Assembly (NCBI GenBank): GCA_015680685.1
Contig: MNCI01034976.1
Span: 121,786 to 185,785 of the forward strand
Length of the DNA stretch: 64,000 nt
Direction: 5' to 3'
Origin: Gnetum montanum
Lineage: Eukaryota; Streptophyta; Gnetopsida; Gnetales; Gnetaceae
Made by a program: the position numbers and the translations under genes. Below are positions 35,161 through 46,354 of the stretch, piece after piece; within the stretch, counting starts at the first letter, position 1; each line of letters opens with the position of its first letter. The notes under the pieces were generated by a model, which did not search any database, was not told the origin of the DNA, and saw only the letters and a list, made by a program, of their open reading frames with translations.

Positions 35161-35785
35161 GCAACGAGTGGTGATAGCAAGAGACTAGGGAAAATTTCAA
35201 AATTTACATTTACTAGTTATTTTACTATTTTCTCATCTAGCCTTAAAATTTATGATAGTTATTCGATTTAAATTTTATTAATTTTCCAGTTTGATTTACC
35301 TTTTGGAATGCTACAATGCCCTTTCCAGTTGAGACTATTCCTGGGTTTCTGTACCCATATGGGAGGCACCCTAGGAAATAGTCTCCCTAAATGAGTTTTT
35401 TTTGGTATTCATGTGATCCAATTTTATGCATCAACATCTTATTGGCACTAGAAGGAGGGCTATTTTTTAGCCTTTATTTTTCATTTTCTAAAATATCCTT
35501 TTTTCCTATTTTAGTTACTTTGAACTTTTAATTTCTTATTTTAGTTTTCTTTATTAGTTATCCAAAACCTTTATTATCCATTTATGTTTTCTATCTTGGT
35601 GATAGTTATTTATTATCCTAATTACTATTTCTAAAATTTAGTTTTATTACTCTATTCCAGAATCCTAAACCTTCATTTCCTCGTTCTAATTTTGGTGATC
35701 CTTACCTTAGTCCTAACTTTGCTAAGGTGGTTTTCTTTAATTATGTTATTCAGTTTTAAATTTACTTTTTGAAAATTTTGCATTT
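35160..35785 (+). repeat. LTR end, primer site and leader of an element 5' fragment
   Basis: TGGCACTAGAAGGAGGGC at 35,443-35,460 is the same primer-type sequence found after the Tat LTR B. The sequence before it (about 35,160-35,440) would be the LTR 3' part. The 35,461-35,785 stretch is T-rich, leader-like and has no frame. Downstream it meets a minus-strand Athila 3' end, so the element is chimeric or rearranged. The LTR start could not be placed. Confidence 0.45.
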
Positions 35786-35789
35786 TGTC

Positions 35790-38700
35790 TAAGGGGTGTG
35801 CTTTGAATTCTCATCAATTTTTGTTCTTTTTTTTTTATGAGAACCACGCCAAGGACTTATTCAACTTCCTTTATTGAATGACATGGGATGATAAGAAGTC
35901 CATGAAAACACACATTCACATAGGAAAATAGAAAAGTGCTAAGAATACCAAATCCCCTTGAAGCCACACCCTGATCAAACCTTTGAATCCTTTCCAATTC
36001 TAGAAATAAGGAAAACCATAGAGTTTGTAGATGGGTGGATGTTGTGGACTCACTGCCTGTTGCATGAAAAGAAACCATGTCCTAATTATCAGTAACAAAA
36101 TTAAAAGTTAGAAACCATATACCAACAATCAAATAACAAAAATAGTACATACCACCACCAAGTAATGTATTACATTGTACCTAGCACTTATTAACAAAAA
36201 TTTTAAAAATCATATCAAATAAAAGAAAATATAAAGGAAGGTGTAAAATATTTTAAAAACATCAAATTTACAAACGATTGTGTAAAATAAAGAATGTGTG
36301 AAACAAAAAGTTGTAAAACAAAAGATTTTCAAATTTGAGGAGCTGTTTAAATGATTAGCATAGTTGGCCATCTCCCCCATGACTAAGTTGAGAGGATGAG
36401 ATCTAAAATATGAAGTATGGTTATCCATTTGAAGAGGTTGTTGTTGTTTTTTCTTGCATATACTCATGGAAAGGTTTAATTTATTGGATGTTGATGAACT
36501 ATTTCTTATTTGGGCTCTCAAGTTTATAGATCATCATGGCCCCAAAAGGAAAAGTCTCATAAATAATTTAAGGTCCTTCCCACAATGTTTGAAACTTGGT
36601 TTGTTGAGGTATTTGTGTGGGGTTCCAATACAAAACCTTATCTTCCTATTGGAATTTGACTTTTTTGATTTTTAGGTCATGATGATTTTTGTTATAGGCC
36701 TTGTGCAATTCATTAGATTATAAGGTTACTAATCAATTTTCATCTAGCAAGTTGAGATTAATCAATATTTCATTTTAGCCTAGACTCACGTCATGGTTAA
36801 GATCACAAACCGTTGAAAGTGTATGGAGTTCAGATTGGATGGGAAGTATTGGTAGTTTTCCATACACAAGCTCATAGGGAGAATAGCCTATAGGAAGTTT
36901 CCAAGTTAAGCGATAGGCCCAAAGGGCATTATTAAGTTTTATGCTCCAATACTTCTTATACTTGGTAATAGTTCTTATTAGTATTCATGTGATTTCCTTG
37001 TTAGTAACCTCAACTTGACCATTAGCTTGAGGATGGCAAGGTGTTGTGAGTTTATGTTCAACCTCCAAGCGTTGCATAAGCTTCTAAAAAGTAATGCCTG
37101 TAAAATGAGTTCCATTGTTAGAAATTAATACATGTGGCACACCAAACCTATTTACAACATTTTTTTTGGATAACCTGAGCAACAATAGAAAATGTATAGT
37201 CAATGAAAACTATTGCTTCTACCCACTTTATATAATAGTTAATAATGACTATGATGTACACCTTTCCATTTTACATTGGCATGATGGGACCCATGAAGTT
37301 AATACCCCAAATGTTGAAGGGTTATAGTGGTTGAATATATTATTGAGGTCCCTCCATTCAAGTAGTCATTCCACCATCTCTATGGCATCATTCACAAGAG
37401 TGAACATAATGGTGAGCATCCTTGAATAGTGTTGGCCAATATTACCCTACAATTAGGATTTTAATGGACATCTCCTAGCATAATTTCCTCCATAAGGAGC
37501 TTCATGAGCATCTTGGAGAATGCATAGTTGATCAGCATTAGGGACACACCAATGAACCAGGTCATTATCACACACCTTATAGAAGTGTTCATTAATCTCT
37601 ATGAAGTGCTTTAATTGGTGAAGAAACTGTTGTTTCTTCCAGTGGTCCAACCCTTGTCACATCTCCTGAGTGAGAAGATAGGTAAGAATGCCATCATATC
37701 ATTTTAGCTCATTAGGAATTTGTTCAATTATCACCCCAACAAAGAGGAGTTCATCAAGAAATGTATCAGATAATGGGCTTCATTCCTCTTTGTTGTCCCA
37801 TCACAACCGAGACAAGTGATCAATGACCACATTCTAAATGCCCTTTTGATCTACCATTGTAAGATTGAATTCTTGCAAGATCACTAGCCACCATATGACA
37901 TAGGGGCTCACCATTGGCTTGTTCATTAGAAAGTGGATGAAACTATGATCAATGTGTACAAACACCTTATATCCAAGCACATAGTACCTAAAATTTTCTA
38001 GAGAAAACACCATAGCCATCAATTCTTTTTCTGTCATGGTGTAGTTTAATTGTGCATCCACAATGCTTTGACTAGGATCATGGATGTAGTATAGACATTT
38101 CTTGTCATCTAACTACATTAACACTACTCCCAAGGCATAATTCTATGCATTTCTCATGATGTGAAATGATCTAGATGAGTTAGGTGCTTGTAGAATTGGA
38201 GTCTCTACAAGCTTCTCCTTTAGCTATTGGAATGGAATGCTTTTTCATATTTCACAATCCAGATGAAGGAAGCATATTTCTTTGTTAGCTTCACCAATAG
38301 TTTTATGATGTTAGGCAAATTCTCTATGAATCATTGGTAGTAGCCAGTATGTCCAAGGAATGACCAAATATCTTTAACTATTTCTGGTTAATAGGTTATT
38401 CCCTGGATGACCCTTATTTTCTTAGGGTTCACCTCAATTCCTGCTTGTGAGATTCTATGCCCTAGTACAATGCCCTCTTGGATCATAAGGTGACTTTTTT
38501 TCCAGTTGAGCCACAAGTTTCTTTCAACACATCATTTCAATACTTGCTCAAGGTTGTCCAGGGCTTGCTCAAACATAGCTCCATAGGTGGAGAAGTCATC
38601 CATGAAGACTTTAATACCACTACCAATTTGCTATTAAAAAGTGCTCACGACCAGGCGTTGAAATGTGGAAAGAGCATTGCATAGACCAAATGGCATCTTG

Positions 38701-39040
38701 CGATATGTAAAAGTTCCCTAGGGACTTATGAACATTGTCTTTGCTTAGTCCTCTGGTGTAATTTGGATTTGGTTATAGCCACTATAACCATCTAGGAAGC
38801 TATAGTAGCAATGCCTTGATATTGTCTCTAGTAATGCACCAAACTTAACGATGCCCTTTGGGCTTACCATTCAACATGGAAACTTCCTATTAGCTATTCT
38901 TCCTACCAATTAATGTATGGAAAACTTCCAACACTCTTAATTCAATTTGAGCTCCGTACATTCTCAATAGCCTATGATCTAAATCTTGACCTAAGTCTAG
39001 CATAGAAAGAAAATTAATCAACTTGAATGTGCTAGATGAA
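35790..39040 (-). mobile_element. Athila-lineage element fragment, minus strand
   Basis: Reading downwards: RT, RNase H, integrase, then a non-coding 3' region (36,450-35,790) that includes a rare sentence-like stretch shared, in inverted orientation, with 39,310-40,190. No LTR is joined to it on either side. Confidence 0.78.
36460..39000 (-). pseudogene. Athila pol remnant: RT, RNase H, integrase
   Basis: The RT (about 38,850-38,400) reads RKMPFGLCNA, VFMDDFSTYG and LNWKKSHLMIQEGIVLGHRI; the FMDD active site and LNW-K-H-M-EGIVLGH block are typical of plant Athila RT. RNase H (38,061-37,834) has TMTEKELMAMVFSLENFRYY. Integrase starts with a finger region (37,650-37,453) containing HWCVPNADQLCILQDAHEA and ends near 36,500 with a QTLWEGP block. 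Many stops are present, several where Gln is expected. It is not functional. Confidence 0.82.
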
Positions 39041-39045
39041 AATTG

Positions 39046-40190
39046 ATTAGTGGTCCTATCTTTGAATGATTTGCACAAGGAATTCAGCAAGCAACATCAT
39101 GACCTTAGAATAAGGAAGGTAAAAATTCAACCAAGAGATAAGGTCCTCTATTGGAACCCTACACATGTACCTCAAAAGGAAAAATTTCAAACATTGTGGG
39201 AGGGACCTTATGTAATTGATCAAACCTTTTCCTCTAGGGCCATGATAATATACAAACCTGAAATCCAAATAAAAATAAATTGGTCAACATCCAACAAGTA
39301 AAACCTTTCCTTGAACCAAGATAGGCTAGTGCAACTACCACCTCAACAGATGGACAACCACATTCCATTTTTTGGATCTCCTCCTTCCAACTTAGTTGTG
39401 GAGAAGATGGCCATCCACGCTAACAATCCATATGGCTTCTTAGTCTTTCTACTTTTTGTTTTCCATGTTTTTGATTTTACAAATTATTTATTTTACAAAT
39501 TTTTGATTTTCAAATTTTTTCAATTTTACATCATTGTTAGTACCTTTGAACCTTTCTTGACTATTTTACATTTTCTTATATATTTTACTTTGTTTTGTTT
39601 TGTTCAAGTATGATATTTTCTCATTTTTTCTAATAAAATTGATTTATTACCATATGACAGAATGCTGCTATTATTATTTACTAATGATGGCTTGTGCTTA
39701 ACGTTGTGATTGTCAATGTCTGGTTTCTATTTTTTAATTTTGATGTCTAATGACTTTGGCATAGTTTATTTTTCATGGAATAGGTAGTGAGTCCATGTTA
39801 TCCACCCATCCAATGAACTCTATGATTTTTCTTATTCTGGGAATTTGAGGTTCCTTCCATTAAAGAAACTTTTAATCAATTGGTAACCTTGGTAGTTTAG
39901 GAATTAGGAAGGATTCAAAGGTTTGTAAAGGGTGTGACTTCAAGGAAATTCAATGCTCTTTGTACTCTTCTACTTTCTTGAGTGCTTAAGTGTTTTTCAC
40001 AAACTTCTTACCATTTCATTTCAACCGCTAATAGGAATTCAAATAAACTCTTTGCGTGGTGTGGTTTTCATTTAAAAAAATGATGGAAATTTAAAGCACA
40101 CCTCTAGACAATAAACAAATAAGTCCTTGAATGGTGTGGTTCCCATTTTGAAAAGAAATAATGAAAATTCAAAGCACACCCCTTGGACAA
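39046..40190 (+). pseudogene. Athila integrase C-terminus and 3' region, plus strand
   Basis: The frame 39,050-39,301 has DLHKEFSKQHHDLRI, KVLYWNPTHV and FQTLWEGPYVID, the end of an Athila integrase. 39,311-39,430 has PPQQMDNHIPFFGSPPSN, also present in the minus copy (QMDNH at about 36,435). 39,440-40,190 is the 3' non-coding part; 40,040-40,110 duplicates 40,120-40,190 ('gtggtgtggtt', 'caaagcacacc'). It mirrors 36,690-35,790 and so forms an inverted repeat with it. Confidence 0.75.
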
Positions 40191-41585
40191 ATAAATAGGC
40201 TACAAGCATTGGTTATGGGACAAGAAAGACATGCACCTATGCCTGAAGGTCCCCTCTAACTAAGGCCCTCTCTCACTTCCTACTTCTCTCTTTTCTTCTC
40301 TTTATGGAATGGTGGTTGTTTTGTGGAAGCACTCTCATGTCTCATGTGGGTAGATTAGTCTTAGGGTGATGATGTGAAGTCACTGAAAGTGGATGATTTT
40401 GTTCTAAATTGAGGATGGATCTTCCTAGGTCATTTTAAACATAAATTGCACATGGGACTTCTTATGACCTCAATTCAAAACTCCATTCCACCTTCTCTAT
40501 CATTCATCCATGCTACCATAACTCACCTCACTACTAGATTCTATGTTATGCTTCATGTCTTGGTCTAATGCATTTGAATTCTTGAGTAGATTCTTTCTGG
40601 ATGGTCCTTAACTTTTCATGACCATTAAATTGACTATGTTGCTCATGGACTCCTTAGTTGAGGTTATGCAAGGGCAACAAGGGAATGAGCCTACTATGGG
40701 GAGGAGCCACTTACATAGCTCTTTTTTTGTTTAGTTAATGTTCTTTACCTTAGACATTGCTACAATCCTATCTTTTGCATATTCCATTGTGTATTTTGCT
40801 TAATGCTCCTTAACATTTTATCTCATTCATCCCTTGAATCATTTTTCTTCATTTTTTCAAATTTATGAGCTTTAACAACCTCTTCTTATGTTTTCACACT
40901 ATTCTTGGCCTTTTGAGCTTTCATTTGATCCCAATTTCATTCAAAAACTCTTTCTATTTTGCAAGTTTGACCAAAGTCAATGGTTGTCTATGGTGGTCAA
41001 AGGCTACATCATTGAGGCCTCGTTGATGTAGTCACCCTCATCGTCGAGGACCCATTGACCAGGCCTCATCAATGTAGTGCATAAATCCTATATATACCAT
41101 CATGCACTTAGAAATTTTTGTCATTTTCCTCATAAGACATGGGGAGTTTTTGTAATTTTTCATAGCGCAAAACCTTCTAGAGCTGTTAACTTTCCAAATG
41201 TTTGTTCAAATCACTTCGTTCTTTGATCCTACACATAATAGAGGTAAGCTCGTTATTGTGGGGGCTACAAACATTAAGGTTTTTAATGAAAAATTGATGA
41301 AATTTTTTGAAAATATTTCTATCTCCCCCAAAGGGTTAATAACCTTAACAATATACAAACATCAACTTTTTTGAAAGTTAACCATTTCAACAATCCTTGG
41401 GCTGATTTATTAATAATAAATAAATAAATAATTAGAGTAATTAAATCATCCATACTCATAACTTAGCTAAGTGTAACTATCCTTAAGATATAAAGGCATC
41501 CCAATTGCTTCATGTTACACAATGATTGCTAACCCATGGTCTCATTGTGATTACAAATGACACAAAAATAGAAATGCCTAGAGGA
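40190..41585 (+). other. LTR-like promoter region, no gene
   Basis: Contains a TATA box CTATATATACC at about 41,088 preceded by 'gaggcctcgttgatgtagtc' and 'ggcctcatcaatgtagt' (a small direct repeat) and followed by a short leader with 'gaggtaagctcgtt'. It could be an LTR belonging to the Athila fragment or to the frame at 41,590. No boundaries can be drawn. Confidence 0.35.
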
Positions 41586-41589
41586 AGGA

Positions 41590-43085
41590 GAACCCTCTTA
41601 ACCAAGGGAGAAGTGGCCTAGACCTAGAAGGGGCCAACAATAACAAGCCCAAGAACCACCAAAGGAAACCCATGCAATGAGACCTCTTCATGAGGATCCC
41701 AATGTGGAATCTATTTGATAGATTCCAAAAGAAGAAGTATTCACCAAGAAATCATAATGAGGAGAAGCGCCGAGACCTGTGCCAAGGCTTGAAGTCACTT
41801 TGAATCAAGCCTACCTTAACATTATCAGGTCCCAAGAGATTCAATGATCAATTCTTCAAGAAATCAACTTCAGGCCATTCCTAGAAAAAACTCTAGTAGA
41901 TGTCAAAAATCAATTGCAAACCTCTCCCATGTGGCCAATTATGACATCTAGTGGGGAATGGTATATGGGAGAGACATATCAAAATCAAGGATATTCAGGT
42001 ATCCTACTCAACTAAAACTATCACACAAGAACTAGGGCTACTTGACATTGGGACACAATTAGTAGAACTACCAATAAAAGGTGATCTTAAGGCCAAGAAG
42101 GAGTGGACCCAACGATACTATGGGGTTGACCATAAGGAGTACATCATGCTCACAATGGTGAAGTACATTTATTTCAAAATTGCAACCTATCACCTCAATC
42201 CAATAGTGAGGCCTAGCAAGGTGACTACCTTCCTCACCCAAGCATGCCTCGCTTTAAGTAAGAAATTCCCTATCAACCTTCCACAACTCATCTATTTGGA
42301 GATTAAAAAGTTATTTAAGGAAAATGAATGTGGAAAGAAAATCCTACCTTTTCTATGCCTCATTTGAAAACTTTGCAAAATGGCAGGAATCATCCACTAC
42401 TCCAATGATACAATCAAGCATACTATTTTGACCTCATGATCTAAAATCATGAAAGAAAATATGCCAATAATAACTCAAGTAGAGCAGTAGCTGTTGCCAC
42501 CATTGCCCACTTAAGAAATAATGTCAAAAGCCCATGAATCCATTGAATGCTTGTACAAAATCTAAGAGTGGCTCTTGAGTGAGCAAGAGAAATGTATAGG
42601 CATGGGTGGTATGGATCCATTTGTTTATAGACTAGCAATGAGTCACCTTAATGAGGTGGCTTGAAAAATGAACTAGATGAAAAGAGTTGGATCAATTTTA
42701 TCTATCCAATAAATGTAGTTGCCCATGAGGTTAGATCCCAATCCTTGAGAGGTGATAGTGTCCTTATCTCAAAACCATTTATTCCCAAAAATCTCTAGGA
42801 ATGTCACCACCTTTTCAATGCATTTGGAGGAAGGCGAAGGAATAACTGTCTTGGTAATGCAACACCAAGGGTAGGACATGGCAGTTGAGGCTGTTGTTGA
42901 CCATGTAGCTGAAGTAGTTAATGCATTGGTGGCATTTGTACTAGACATATCTACACTTTGAGATGTGTAGAAGTTTGTAGGCATGGTTAGTGAAAAGTTG
43001 AATGTAGCCTAGCATGAAGAATTGCTGGATTAACTAGTGGGGACTAGGCAATCGATTCTGGATATCTTTGAATTTTTGAAAAATA
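41590..43085 (+). pseudogene. Decayed transposon-associated frame, cut by element B
   Basis: The clearest part is 41,951-42,367 (138 codons), with EYIMLTMVKYIYFKIATYHL, SKVTTFLTQACLALSKKFPI and LIYLEIKKLFKENECGKKILPF. The pattern (helical stretch, 'L..A.LAL..K.PIN...LIY.EI', then LPFLCLI) resembles the putative plant transposon protein domain found in many plant repeats; this is recognition by style only. Upstream a shifted frame reads NFRPFLEKTLVDVKNQL, and downstream another continues to 43,085 (EIMSKAHESIECLYKI; DIFEFLKNI) with TAG stops at expected Gln. The frame ends exactly where LTR B starts at 43,091. Confidence 0.5.
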
Positions 43086-43090
43086 TCACT

Positions 43091-45487
43091 TGAAACACCA
43101 TTGATTTTGAACTTTGATGATTTAGCACAGTCCCAAAATTTGGGCAAGGATCTCTGCAAGTGTGGTGTCACGCTGGACCATGCAGAAAACATGGCACCCT
43201 AGAAGTCCTAATACCTGCAAAGCTACTTCTGAGCCTACTTACCACCCTCTATAGCATAGTCAACGTAGCACTATGCCAAGAGGTCAGTTGGCATAAAAGA
43301 GGTGCTAGGGGTAGACTGCATAGTCCAAAAAAATTTCTATCTCCTAGGCTAACAAGCTTGCTACACCCTCTAGCTTACCCAGCTTGACACATGACCCAGT
43401 TGATGGTCTACCTAGGGACCATGCTAGGAGTTGTTGAAAGTGTTTAGGATGGACTAAATAGTTCAGCAAGTTTTCTAACTATGAGACCTACTATGCTACA
43501 CTATGCTACATAGTGTAGCAGGCCATATGGAGACTGAATAGGCACAAAAATGTAGTTTGACAATGATTTAGCCCCCTAGGATACGTACCCCGATTCGTCC
43601 TTGAAGCATGATTGGCATGACGCAGGAGAATGTGGAAAATTTTGTCAAAAGTCGCCTTCATTTAAGTGTTACGCTATGCTATGCTACACAATGTAGCACA
43701 ACATAGCAAGGTTCTACTATGATAATGCCTCTACTTAGATTGTTCTGAGAAAGTAAACATAATTACCCATGCTTCAACCATCAAAAATGCTTGTTTTGAT
43801 GCCACGCTAGGACATCATTGACATCCCATGACAAAAAATTTGCAAAGTGAGTTAGAATTCAAGCCAAACTAGGTGCTACACTATGCTACACTACACAGCG
43901 TAGCAAGGTCAGAATGCATAGAGGTCCTCTAGCAAGTGGTTCTAGAAAAAGAATCACACTTGGCCATGATCTAACCTCTAAGAATACCTATCCCACTTCG
44001 CTCCTAGGTCCTAACCAAAGTTTCTTAACAAAGAATTGCAAACCAAGTAAGGATTCATGTCACACTGCCTACTACGTTGTGCTATGCTACATAGCATAGC
44101 AAGGACACAAAGCCCAAAAGTATTCCAAGGATGAACTCTACAAGTCCCAAGGCCTTTCAACATGGAAAGTAAGGCTACCAATTGCTAAAATTTCTTACCT
44201 AGCTAGGCCTCAAAGGGGTATCTTCAACTTTTAGATGAGATTACTCTCAAGATTGGTGGCTACGCTACGCAACGCTATGTAGCATAGCACAACATAGCAT
44301 GTTGGTGTTTGTGCTATGCCAATATGCTGGGCAGCGTAGGTAGCATAACAGTTACATGGAAGCTCCAGGACATCTCTAGCAGCTCTAGAACTCATCGACA
44401 ATGGTCATTTCTACTCCAACATCTCTTCAATAGACAAGATCAGTAGTTTGCTTTATTTTTCACCCCCTGTTGATTTCCAAAGTTGTCCCTATGCTTGACC
44501 CTACTCGCAAGAGCAGGGAAGACATAGTCCTGGAGTGTAGGCTCTACTTTGCATTTGACACTTTGCATTTTTTGTAAAAACATGGCAATTCCATGGATTC
44601 TAGCACATGCAGTTTGAATAGTATGGTCATGGCTTAGCAAGTTTCATGTTCAATGTAACACTACAACATAACACGCTAACGTAATGCTGCAGCGTGGCAC
44701 TACATGGTAGTATGGCACATTCATGTTTGCACCATGTGGAACATAAAACACATGGAATCCAAACCATGTCTCTCTCCCACATCTGGCTCTATAAATACCC
44801 TAGTGAACAATGTTCAAAGGGTTGGATTTTGGGCATTTTTGGCTTTTGACTTGGATTTCTTGTAATTAGCGATTGGAATTTTCACCATTTGTCTTTCTAG
44901 CAATTGGCTTTGGCTAAGAAACTGGAAAGTGGAAGGTTGACAAAGAGAAAACCCCAATGGCAGCACCTCCTAGATCTTTCTTAGCCTAGCAAGCACTGCC
45001 CATCAGTTCTTGTTAGCAGGCTATTGGTAGTATTTATGGAGCTGCGACCATATCGTTACATTGTATGCTATGTCCATCCACATTGCCCATCAATTGCACA
45101 CCTTTTCTAGCCAAACAAAGATCAAATCCCCTAGTTTTTGGGGTTGTGCATTCTCTCACTTGAGCTCATTTCATTTTATCTCACTATATTTTGCATCATT
45201 ATCTATTAGTTTATGTTCATTGCTTAAGTTACATACTTTTTGCTACACTTCTACTATTCTATGTGTTACGGATTTCTGCACTTCAATATCCATGCATAAC
45301 ATCTTAAAACAAACATTCACAAAAGGTTATTGTACATTGACTAAGTCCATGTCTAATCGACCAGACCATTCAGGGCACCCTATTTCCATTTTCTCTAGCA
45401 TGGCCCTTGCATAGATCTGGGGGTTAAGTTGTACACTCGGTAACCTCTCGGTGTTCCAGCCACTGATATTTTTGGCCATTATAGTTT
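43091..45487 (+). repeat. 5' LTR of element B (~2.4 kb)
   Basis: Starts TGAAACACCATTG, matching 62,438. Palindromic GCTATGCTAC/GTAGCATAGC patches occur at 43,490-43,520, 43,670-43,710, 43,870-43,905, 44,080-44,100 and 44,260-44,350. TATA box TATAAATA at 44,790. The end region has 'ggtaacctctcggtgttcc', shared with LTR A and C. Confidence 0.88.
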
Positions 45488-45488
45488 T

Positions 45489-45507
45489 TGGCACTAGAAG
45501 GAGGGCC
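45489..45507 (+). other. Primer binding site of element B
   Basis: TGGCACTAGAAGGAGGGCC directly after the LTR; equivalents lie at 10,983 (minus), 8,959 and 35,443. I could not match it to a standard tRNA 3' end. Confidence 0.7.
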
Positions 45508-46354
45508 TTCTATGTGCCCTTTTTGTGCATCATGGGTAATCCTGCTTGCTATATGTACCCTATCATCTATTAGCGTAGATGTGACACCCTTGTGGTTGTC
45601 TATGTACCAGGTGGTGCAGACTAGTCACAATGATGGTTCCTCTAGAACCTAGCAGGACAAACCCTCCAATTTTTTGGTTTACCATGCTTACTTTGTCAAC
45701 TACACTATGTTTCTTGCGTCTTGTGTGGTGTAGCGACCCTATCAATGTGATACGCTGACCGCTTACCTAGTCAACTATGTTATGCTATCTACATTTTGGG
45801 TAGCATAGTAACTCTGTTAATGTAGCAGTTCTTCAACTGTCTACCCCATTATGCTACCCATCTACAGTGTTACACTGCCTACTATGTAACACCCCTCTAC
45901 AGTGTCACGCTACTTACTATGTAACTTCATCTACTATGTTACACTATTCATCATGATACACTGCCTATCATGTTACATTGCCTATGTCCTATACAATGTA
46001 GCAACCCTATCAGCGTAGTAGCCCTACTTAGCATAGCAGGTGTAACAGTGAAGGAAACCAATTTCCAACACTCACAAGCGTACCCAGCTTTAGCCTATCT
46101 CTCCTACAGTTTCCAACTATAATCATCTAGTGTAAAAATGCATTGTTTACAATTCTTGCTTTCACGTATCTTTCCTGTTTGTACCTTTTTCACAACAAAA
46201 AATGAATCCTATTACCACTGTAGTTCCCACCTTGAGCCTAGAAGTGCCTTACTCTATCCAAAATATGGTAGGTCCCAAGCGACTGCATAGCCTAGTCCTG
46301 ATGCAGTGGTAGTTCCTAAGACTACGACAACAATCACTGGAATGTCTACCTTAA
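45508..46354 (+). other. Leader of element B, non-coding
   Basis: About 0.85 kb between primer site and gag. It contains many short 'tagcatagcaa' and 'ctatgttacactg' modules related to the LTR palindromes (45,770-46,040). No reading frame supported. Confidence 0.55.

Noticed and set aside
34716-35180. Cluster of minus-strand frames rich in Leu, Tyr and Cys
   Set aside because: Four overlapping phases of a simple 'gtggtaatagtagt' type sequence; no motif.
45061-45414. 117-codon plus-strand frame
   Set aside because: It lies inside the LTR of element B (U5 side), is not conserved in LTR A or C, and has no domain.
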